DNA of 64,000 nucleotides, taken from the NCBI RefSeq assembly GCF_020510625.1, contig NZ_CP075191.1, positions 472,001 to 536,000 of the forward strand, written 5' to 3'. The position numbers were made by a program, and so were the translations under genes. This DNA comes from Ferribacterium limneticum. Its GTDB lineage: Bacteria; Pseudomonadota; Gammaproteobacteria; Burkholderiales; Rhodocyclaceae. Numbering within the stretch: position 1 is the first letter of the stretch; each line of letters opens with the position of its first letter. Below, one piece after another: positions 35,484 to 42,309 of the stretch. The notes beneath the pieces are model-generated. The model was not told the DNA's origin and searched no databases. It saw nothing but the letters and a program-made list of their open reading frames with translations.

Positions 35484-35680
35484 GGTGCTTCGAAGAAATA
35501 AAACGGTCGAGGGCGGCAAGTACCTGAATCGGAGGCCAGTTTAACCTGTCCCGAAGAGAATCTTGTGCGCGGAAGCAAGCTCAGTTCAAGCAATGCCGTG
35601 CCGGGAGGCTTCGCCTCCAATCACCCGATATTCATTCTTCATGCATGTTGTGGCAACGAGCGAAAGCTGAATGACCTTTG

Positions 35681-35702
35681 GCATAGTCCGAAAGGACTAT
35701 GC
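35681..35702. repeat. Perfect 9-bp hairpin with GAAA loop upstream of phoX
   Basis: GCATAGTCC and GGACTATGC flank a GAAA tetraloop. No T run follows, so it is not a normal terminator. A smaller hairpin (GGAGGC-TTC-GCCTCC, 35604-35618) lies upstream. The 380-base gap 35484-35864 otherwise holds only these and the phoX ribosome site; I saw no convincing Pho box. Confidence 0.5.
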
Positions 35703-35864
35703 GGATTCATGCTTGTAGTGAGAGTGGCGTAATAATCGCTAGCCAGAATTGAAATTGTGAAAATCGCCCAACGAGCCTGGTTGATTTGAGCCTGGGCCGA
35801 ACCGTGGCGTTATCCGGCCCCCGTCAATGAAAACTGATTGAGTCACAATTTTGAGAGGAATGTC

Positions 35865-38030
35865 ATGAAAGGCATCAAACACCCCAAGAACGACCTGACG
35901 ATCAACCCGTCAGGCAATGATTCCATTTTCGACGTGATTGGTCGCGTCGAGGTGAGCCGCCGTCGCTTCATTCAAGGTAGTGCCAGCGCCAGCATGCTGG
36001 CTGCTGCTGGTGGTCTGACCCTGTCCGGTATTGTCGGTACCGTTGAGGCCGCTGTGGCCGCTCCGGTGGTCGGCATCGGTTTTACCGGCGTTCCGGCCAG
36101 TTTGGCACCCGTGGCCGACGTGGTAACGGTTCCCGCCGGCTATACCGCCAAGGCGCTGGTTGCCTGGGGTGACCCGATCATGGCCGGCGGCGTTGCCTAC
36201 AAGGCCGACGCGACCAACACCGCAGCCGAGCAGGCCAAGCAGTACGGCATGCACACCGACGGCATGCACTTCTTCCCCTTCCCGAGCCGTGGCCAGGTGC
36301 TCAACGATCGCGGCATCCTCTGCGCCAACAACGAATACACCCACGAAGAAATTCTCTTCCCGGATGGTCAGGTCGGTACCGGCTACACCATCGAGAAGTG
36401 CCGCAAGTCGCAAGCTGCTCACGGTGTTTCCATCCTCGAAGTGCGTCGCATCAACGGCAAGTGGAATGTCGTGCCATCTTCGATCTATGGTCGTCGCCTG
36501 ACCGCCAACACGCCGATGCGCGTTTCCGGCCCGGCCGCCGGCCACGCCCTGATGAAGGCCAACGAGTACACCATCAGCCCGAGCGGCTCGGTTGCCACCG
36601 GTAACACGACCGACGGCTACACTGCCAACGGCACCATCAACAACTGCGCCAACGGCATTACCCCCTGGGGCACCTACCTGACCTGCGAAGAAAACTGGAA
36701 CGGCAACTTCGGTGCCAACGCCGCCCTGCCGGCCGTTACCACGGAAGCTGGCAAGCTCTACAACCGCTATGGCGTGGTTGCCGCCGGCTTCGGTTATCGC
36801 TGGCACACCGTTGATCCGCGCTTCGACCTGGCGGTTAACCCGAACGAGAGCAACCTGTTCGGCTGGGTCGTCGAAGTCGATCCGATGGATCCCACCAGCA
36901 AACCGGTCAAGCGCACCGCCCTGGGCCGTTTCAAGCACGAGAGCGCCCAGTACGTGGTCGACAGCGCCAACAATATCGCCTTCTATCTGGGTGACGACGA
37001 GCGCAATGAATACATCTACAAGTTTGTCTGTGCCGGCAAATACAACCCGACCAACCGCGCCGCCAATCGCGATCTGCTCGACAGCGGCACCCTGTACGTC
37101 GCCCGCTTCGATGCCGACCTGACCGGCACCTGGTTGCCGCTGACTCCGGACAGCATGGGCCTGAACGGCGTTGCTCTGCGTGACAACCCGAATTTTGTTG
37201 GTGCCAATGACGACGAAGTGATGGCCAAGATCCTGATCAAGACCCGCATGGCTGCTGACGCTGTTGGCGCCACCATGATGGATCGTCCGGAATGGACCGG
37301 CGCCCGTCCGCGCATTAATGGCTACGACGAAATCGAGGTCTACTGCACGCTGACCAACAACAATCGCCGCGGCAGCGCCGCTACGCCGAGCTCCAACAAT
37401 GCCAACGGCTCGACCACGGCTGCTTCTGCACGCCCGGCGGTCGATGCCGCCAATCCGTACGCGGACAACATCTACGGCCACATCATCCGCTGGCGTGAAG
37501 ACGGCAAGACGGTTCTCGCTACCGAGTTCGGCTGGGACATCTTTGCCCAGTGCGGCGATACCGCGACCACCAAAGCCGCCAAGTCGACCAACGACTACAA
37601 GGGCAACATCGAAGATACGCCGGATGGCTCGGCTGATATCGGTGCGCCGGACGGCCTGTGGTTCGACTGGTTCGGCCGCCTCTGGGTGCAAACCGATCAG
37701 GTCGGCGATGCTTCCGGCGACTGGCTCCATATCGGTGCCAACAGCCTGTCCTGTGTCGATCCGGTGACCAAGGAATTCCGCCGCTTCCTGACTGGTCCGA
37801 ACAAGTGCGAAGTCACCGGCATCACCATGTCGCCGGATGGCAAGACCCTGTTTGTCGGTGTCCAGCACCCTGGTGAAGATGCGACAGCCGCCAACCCGAC
37901 CCAGTACTCCAACTGGCCGGCCAGCCAGTGGGCGACCCGCGCCGACGGTGTCACAGCCCTCCCGGGCGGCCGTCCGCGCAGCAGCGTCGTGGTCATTACC
38001 AAGGACGATGGCGGCATCATCGGCGCCTGA
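35865..38030 (+). CDS. phoX: PhoX-family alkaline phosphatase, Tat-exported
   Basis: The 721-residue protein carries a twin-arginine signal (VSRRRFIQGSASASMLAAAG, residues about 30-50), as expected for PhoX, which is folded with its Ca/Fe cofactor before Tat export. DUF839/PhoX blocks are visible: GILCANNEYTHEEILFPDGQ, WGTYLTCEENWNGNFG, GRFKHESAQYVVDSA, FYLGDDERNEYIYKFV, and GADGLWFD-like DGLWFDWFGRLWVQTDQ near the end. It releases phosphate from phosphomonoesters in the periplasm. The start is 35865 (GAGAGG, 6 bases upstream). The in-frame ATG at 35838 has no such site. Confidence 0.94.
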   Translation: MKGIKHPKNDLTINPSGNDSIFDVIGRVEVSRRRFIQGSASASMLAAAGGLTLSGIVGTVEAAVAAPVVGIGFTGVPASLAPVADVVTVPAGYTAKALVAWGDPIMAGGVAYKADATNTAAEQAKQYGMHTDGMHFFPFPSRGQVLNDRGILCANNEYTHEEILFPDGQVGTGYTIEKCRKSQAAHGVSILEVRRINGKWNVVPSSIYGRRLTANTPMRVSGPAAGHALMKANEYTISPSGSVATGNTTDGYTANGTINNCANGITPWGTYLTCEENWNGNFGANAALPAVTTEAGKLYNRYGVVAAGFGYRWHTVDPRFDLAVNPNESNLFGWVVEVDPMDPTSKPVKRTALGRFKHESAQYVVDSANNIAFYLGDDERNEYIYKFVCAGKYNPTNRAANRDLLDSGTLYVARFDADLTGTWLPLTPDSMGLNGVALRDNPNFVGANDDEVMAKILIKTRMAADAVGATMMDRPEWTGARPRINGYDEIEVYCTLTNNNRRGSAATPSSNNANGSTTAASARPAVDAANPYADNIYGHIIRWREDGKTVLATEFGWDIFAQCGDTATTKAAKSTNDYKGNIEDTPDGSADIGAPDGLWFDWFGRLWVQTDQVGDASGDWLHIGANSLSCVDPVTKEFRRFLTGPNKCEVTGITMSPDGKTLFVGVQHPGEDATAANPTQYSNWPASQWATRADGVTALPGGRPRSSVVVITKDDGGIIGA

Positions 38031-38043
38031 TAGACGTGAGACT

Positions 38044-38064
38044 CTCCCGGCAGAATGCCGGGAG
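38044..38064 (+). terminator. Intercistronic hairpin between phoX and the PEP-CTERM gene
   Basis: CTCCCGGCA and TGCCGGGAG form a 9-bp GC-rich stem with a GAA loop, 13 bases after the phoX stop. No T tract follows (TTAGCG), so it is more likely an mRNA-stabilising or attenuating structure than a full terminator. Confidence 0.6.
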
Positions 38065-38091
38065 TTAGCGAAACAACGAAAGGAATTCGAC

Positions 38092-38754
38092 ATGAACAAA
38101 ATCAACCTGATCGCCGGCTTGTTGCTGGCAGTCACCGCTGCCGGCGCCAACGCTGCCGGTACCATCAACAGCCTGGCTGATGTTCCTGCTAGCAGCGTGG
38201 TTCTGAACTTTGAAAACGAAGATGGTCACGTCTTCGCTTCCGGTGCCAGCTACAGTTTCGGCGGTGCTTCGTTCGTTGCCGACCAGCAGATTACTGTTGG
38301 CCAGTCTGTCTTCGACCTTGGTGAAAACGGCCTGTGGGGTGGTAACGGCAACCACTTCCTGTCCTTTGACAACGTTGGCGCCATGACCTTGGACGTCAGC
38401 TTCAATGGCCTCAAGACGAAAGGCTTCGCCTTCGATTTCAGCGCCTGGCAGGAGTTGGGTTCAACAACCCCTGCTACGATCAGCGTCAGCTACTTCGATG
38501 CTGCCAATAGTCTGATTGGCACGCACAGCGAGACAATTTCGCCAAGCCTGGGTTGGGAAAACTACAACCTGTCCCTGAGCACCGGCTACGTCAGCGACAG
38601 CGCCAACATCGCTCGTGTCAGCATCACCGGTGACGGCGTCGTACTCGACAACCTGACCTTTACCCAAGCTGTTCCAGAGCCGGAAAGCTACGCCATGCTG
38701 CTGGCTGGCCTCGGCCTGATGGGCGTCGTTGCTCGCCGCCGTCAGCGCAGGTAA
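38092..38754 (+). CDS. PEP-CTERM sorting-domain protein
   Basis: The 220-residue exported protein has a Sec signal (NLIAGLLLAVTAAGANA, cleavage after about residue 21). A beta-rich, Gly/Ser/Asn-rich body follows, and a C-terminal VPEPESYAMLLAGLGLMGVV followed by RRRQRR. This is a canonical PEP-CTERM tripartite tail: PEP motif, membrane helix, Arg cluster. Such proteins are processed by exosortase (EpsH/XrtA) and displayed with extracellular polysaccharide. The ribosome site AAAGGA sits 9 bases before the ATG. The body resembles uncharacterised PEP-CTERM beta-sandwich proteins. The exosortase is not in this window. Confidence 0.92.
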   Translation: MNKINLIAGLLLAVTAAGANAAGTINSLADVPASSVVLNFENEDGHVFASGASYSFGGASFVADQQITVGQSVFDLGENGLWGGNGNHFLSFDNVGAMTLDVSFNGLKTKGFAFDFSAWQELGSTTPATISVSYFDAANSLIGTHSETISPSLGWENYNLSLSTGYVSDSANIARVSITGDGVVLDNLTFTQAVPEPESYAMLLAGLGLMGVVARRRQRR

Positions 38755-38794
38755 AGACCGCACAAGGCAGCGGGGGCAACCCTCGCTGAAACGA

Positions 38795-38824
38795 GAAGGG
38801 CCGGAATTTTCCGGCCCTTCTTAT
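38795..38824 (+). terminator. Rho-independent terminator
   Basis: GAAGGGCCGG and CCGGCCCTTC form a 10-bp stem around AATTTT, followed by TTAT. It lies between the convergent PEP-CTERM gene and lpdA and may serve both directions. Confidence 0.8.
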
Positions 38825-38850
38825 TGGTGCTCGCTACCAGTCGGTTCGAC

Positions 38851-40641
38851 TTATTTTTTGCGCGGTGCCGGTACGTCGGTACAGGTGCCGTGCGCCACTT
38901 CGGCCGCCATGCCCACAGTTTCACCGAGTGTCGGGTGCGGGTGGATGGTCTTGCCGATATCGACTGAATCGCAGCCCATTTCGATGGCCAGACAAACTTC
39001 GCCGATCATGTCGCCGGCGTTCGGGCCGACAATCGCCCCGCCGATGACGCGATGCGTTTCGGCATCGAAGATCAGCTTGGTGAAACCGTAATCGGCACCG
39101 TTGGCGATGGCACGACCGGAAGCTGCCCACGGGAATTTGGCGGCTTCGATCTTGCGGCCTTCCTTCTTGGCCTGGTCTTCGGTGACGCCAACCCAGGCGA
39201 CTTCCGGATGGGTATAGGCGACGCTCGGAATCACTGAGGCATCGAAGGCAGACTTCTGACCCGCCGCAACTTCCGTCGCGACGTGCGACTCATGCACGGC
39301 CTTGTGGGCGAGCATGGGCTGGCCGACGAGGTCGCCGATGGCGAAGATGTGCGGCACATTGGTCCGCATTTGGGCATCGACGTTGATGAAGCCACGGTCG
39401 GTCACGGCGACGCCAGCCTTGTCGGCACCGATCTTGTTACCATTCGGCGTGCGGCCGGCGGCTTGCAGGATCATGTCGTACTTGACCGGCTCGGGCGAGA
39501 CACCTTCGCCTTCGAACTTGACGTAGAGACCGTCGTCCTTGGCTTCAACAGCTACCGTCTTGGTCTTCAGCATGATCTTGTCGAAACGCTTGGCGTTCTG
39601 TTTCTCCCAGACCTTGACGGCGTCGCGGTCGGGGCCTTGCATTAGGCCATCCATCATTTCGACGACATCGACCTTGGCGCCCAGGGTCGAGTAGACCGTG
39701 GCCATTTCCAGACCGATGATGCCGCCGCCGATGACCAGCATCTTCTCCGGCACGAAGCGCAGTTCGAGCGCCCCGGTCGAATCGACGATACGCGGGTCCT
39801 TCGGAATGAAGGGCAGGTGCATGGCGGCCGAGCCGGCGGCGATGATGCACTTCTGGAACTTGACGATCTTCTTGGCGCCGGTCTTGTCCTGACCCGTGCC
39901 GTCGGTCACTTCGACTTCGATGTGATGCGGGTCGAGGAAGGTGCCGACACCGCGCACGATCTCTACCTTGCGGCCCTTGGCCATGCCGGCCAGACCGCCG
40001 GTCAGCTTGCCGACGACCTTGTCCTTGTGGGCTCGCAGCTTGTCGATATCGACGGTCGGTGCAGCAAAGGTGACACCGAGATCATTGGCGTGCTCGGCTT
40101 CTTCCATGACCGCTGCGACGTGCAGCAGCGCCTTGGACGGAATGCAGCCGACGTTGAGGCAGACGCCGCCGAGAGTGGCGTAGCGCTCGACGATGACCGT
40201 CTTCATGCCGAGGTCGGCCGAGCGGAACGCGGCGGAATAGCCGCCGGGGCCGGCGCCGAGGACGAGCATTTCGCACTCGATGTCGGCACCGCCGGCATGG
40301 CTGCCGGCGACCGGAGCGACCACCGGGGCAGCCGGAGCTGGAGCAACGGCAGCCCCCTCTCCCCGGCCCTCTCCCGCGAGGGGAGAGGGAGTGGATGCCG
40401 CAGCACCGGACTCGACCTTGATCAGCAGCGAGCCTTCGGCCACCTTGGCACCGAGCTGAACGAGCACTTCCTTGACCACGCCAGCGACCGGCGACGGTAC
40501 ATCCATCGTCGCCTTGTCCGATTCCAGCGTGCAGATTGCGTCATCTACCTTGATGCTGTCGCCAACCTTGACGAACAGGTCGATGATCGGCACTTCGGCG
40601 AAATCGCCGATATCCGGGACTTTGACTTCTACGAGACTCAT
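38851..40641 (-). CDS. lpdA: Dihydrolipoyl dehydrogenase with N-terminal lipoyl domain (E3)
   Basis: The 596-residue E3 subunit of pyruvate dehydrogenase has an N-terminal lipoyl domain (residues 1-75, Lys in LESDKATMDVPS) and an Ala/Pro linker. The flavoprotein follows: FAD motif LGAGPGGYSAAFRSADLG, redox pair GGVCLNVGCIPSKALLH, NAD motif VIGGGIIGLEMATVYSTLG and C-terminal HPHPTLGE with the His-Glu pair. It reoxidises dihydrolipoamide, making NADH. The linker contains an in-frame palindromic repeat (40355-40389). It is the last gene of aceE-aceF-lpdA. Confidence 0.96.
   Translation of the reverse strand: MSLVEVKVPDIGDFAEVPIIDLFVKVGDSIKVDDAICTLESDKATMDVPSPVAGVVKEVLVQLGAKVAEGSLLIKVESGAAASTPSPLAGEGRGEGAAVAPAPAAPVVAPVAGSHAGGADIECEMLVLGAGPGGYSAAFRSADLGMKTVIVERYATLGGVCLNVGCIPSKALLHVAAVMEEAEHANDLGVTFAAPTVDIDKLRAHKDKVVGKLTGGLAGMAKGRKVEIVRGVGTFLDPHHIEVEVTDGTGQDKTGAKKIVKFQKCIIAAGSAAMHLPFIPKDPRIVDSTGALELRFVPEKMLVIGGGIIGLEMATVYSTLGAKVDVVEMMDGLMQGPDRDAVKVWEKQNAKRFDKIMLKTKTVAVEAKDDGLYVKFEGEGVSPEPVKYDMILQAAGRTPNGNKIGADKAGVAVTDRGFINVDAQMRTNVPHIFAIGDLVGQPMLAHKAVHESHVATEVAAGQKSAFDASVIPSVAYTHPEVAWVGVTEDQAKKEGRKIEAAKFPWAASGRAIANGADYGFTKLIFDAETHRVIGGAIVGPNAGDMIGEVCLAIEMGCDSVDIGKTIHPHPTLGETVGMAAEVAHGTCTDVPAPRKK
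40355..40389. repeat. Dispersed palindromic repeat inserted in frame in lpdA
   Basis: CCCTCTCCCC ... GGGGAGAGGG is a 10-bp inverted repeat with inner repeats. On the minus strand it encodes PSPLAGEGRGEG. This is the well-known intergenic repeat of many proteobacteria, here in the lipoyl-E3 linker (residues 85-96), where it keeps the frame. Confidence 0.8.
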
Positions 40642-40659
40642 GATGATCTCCTTCCCGGG

Positions 40660-42294
40660 TTACAGCGCGACGCGACGGAAGTCGGCCAGCAGCTGGGCGA
40701 TATAGACATTGAAGCGGGTCGCCAGCGCACCGTCGATGACGCGATGGTCGGCGGTCAGCGACAGGGGCAGGACAAGGCGCGGCACGAATTGCTTGCCGTC
40801 CCAGACCGGCTTCATCGCCGACTTGTTGACGCCGAGGATGGCGACTTCCGGTGCATTGACGATCGGCGCGAAGTAGGTGCCGCCGATGCCACCCAGGCTG
40901 GAAATCGTGAAGCACGCGCCGGACATGTCGGCTGGCTTGAGCTTGCCGTCACGGGCTTGCTTGGCCAGATCGCCGGATTCCTGCGCCAGTTCGAAGACCG
41001 ACTTCTTGTCGACATTCTTGACGACCGGGACGACCAGACCATTCGGCGTGTCAGCCGCAAAGCCGATGTTGAAATACTTCTTCATCACCAGATTGTCGCC
41101 ATCGAGCGAGGAATTGAATTCCGGGAACTTCTGCAGACCCTTGACGCAAGCCTTCATGAGGAAAGCCAGCATGGTCAGCTTGGCGCCGCCGCCCTTTTCG
41201 TTTTCCTTGTTGAGCAGCACGCGGAAGGCTTCGATGTCGGTGATGTCGGCGTCTTCGTGATACGTCACGGCCGGGATCATGACCCAGTTGCGCGACAGGT
41301 TCTGGCCGGAAATCTTCTTGATACGCGACAGCGGCTTGACCTCGATCTCGCCGAACTTGGCGAAATCAACCTTCGGCCACGGCAGCAGATCGAGACCGCC
41401 GCCGAGGCTGGCGCCGGCGGCGGCAGCAGCCGGGCCGGCAACGGCGCCGGACATGACGCCCTTGACGTACTTGGTCAGGTCTTCCTTGACGATGCGGTTC
41501 TTCGGGCCGGTGGCCGGCACCTTGTTCAGGTCGACGCCGAGTTCGCGGGCATAGGCACGGACGGACGGCGAGGCGTGAACCTTGGCGCCCGCTGCTAGTG
41601 CCGGGGCCAGTGCAGCCGGTGCGGCAGCGACTGGCGCGGCGGCCGGAGCAGCAACCGGGGCTGCAGCGGCAGGTGCCGGGGCAGCCGATTGCAGTGCGGC
41701 GGCCGGAGCCGAGGCGCCGGTTTCAACCTTGATCAGAACCGTGCCTTCGCCCACTTTGGAACCGAGCTGGACCAGAACTTCCTTGACCGTACCCGCCACG
41801 GTGGACGGAACATCCATCGTCGCCTTGTCGGATTCCAGCGTGGCAATGGCGTCGTCAACCTTGATGCTGTCGCCGACCTTGACGTAGAGCTCGATGACCG
41901 GAACTTCGGCGAAGTCGCCGATATCGGGCACCTTGACTTCAACCACACCACCGCCAGCAGCAGGCGCTGCGGCAACCGGGGCAGCAGCAGGGGCCGGCGC
42001 CGGCGCAGCAGCTTGCGCGGCCGGAGCGGCAGCAGGAGCTGCAACTGCGGCACCACCCGATTCAACCTTGATCAGCACGCTACCTTCGCCCACCTTGGAG
42101 CCGAGCTGGACCAGCACTTCCTTGACCACGCCTTCAACGGTGGAAGGCACATCCATCGTGGCCTTGTCAGATTCCAGAGTGGCAATGGCGTCGTCGATCT
42201 TGATGCTGTCGCCGACCTTGACGTACAACTCGATCACCGGCACTTCGGCGAAATCGCCGATATCGGGGACTTTGACTTCAATGATTTGGCTCAT
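40660..42294 (-). CDS. aceF: Pyruvate dehydrogenase E2, dihydrolipoamide acetyltransferase
   Basis: The 544-residue protein has two nearly identical lipoyl domains (about residues 2-75 and 118-192, lipoyl-Lys in ESDKATMD) joined by long Ala/Pro linkers. A peripheral subunit-binding domain follows (VHASPSVRAYARELGVDL, about 245-280), then the catalytic acetyltransferase domain with C-terminal DHRVIDGA active site. It transfers acetyl groups from E1-bound hydroxyethyl to CoA. It lies 15 bases downstream of aceE and 18 bases before lpdA. Confidence 0.97.
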   Translation of the reverse strand: MSQIIEVKVPDIGDFAEVPVIELYVKVGDSIKIDDAIATLESDKATMDVPSTVEGVVKEVLVQLGSKVGEGSVLIKVESGGAAVAAPAAAPAAQAAAPAPAPAAAPVAAAPAAGGGVVEVKVPDIGDFAEVPVIELYVKVGDSIKVDDAIATLESDKATMDVPSTVAGTVKEVLVQLGSKVGEGTVLIKVETGASAPAAALQSAAPAPAAAAPVAAPAAAPVAAAPAALAPALAAGAKVHASPSVRAYARELGVDLNKVPATGPKNRIVKEDLTKYVKGVMSGAVAGPAAAAAGASLGGGLDLLPWPKVDFAKFGEIEVKPLSRIKKISGQNLSRNWVMIPAVTYHEDADITDIEAFRVLLNKENEKGGGAKLTMLAFLMKACVKGLQKFPEFNSSLDGDNLVMKKYFNIGFAADTPNGLVVPVVKNVDKKSVFELAQESGDLAKQARDGKLKPADMSGACFTISSLGGIGGTYFAPIVNAPEVAILGVNKSAMKPVWDGKQFVPRLVLPLSLTADHRVIDGALATRFNVYIAQLLADFRRVAL

Positions 42295-42309
42295 GTTGTC
42301 TCTCCCTGA

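Noticed and set aside
35484..35864. Pho box upstream of phoX
   Set aside because: Expected for PhoX, but no pair of CTGTCAT-like repeats with proper spacing was visible.
35910..38168. Minus-strand ORF of 752 codons opposite phoX
   Set aside because: Shadow of phoX; Gly/Val/Ala-rich low-complexity product with no domain, while the plus strand has a Tat signal and PhoX blocks.
39817..41598. Plus-strand ORF of 593 codons opposite aceF/lpdA
   Set aside because: Antisense shadow spanning the gap between two real genes.
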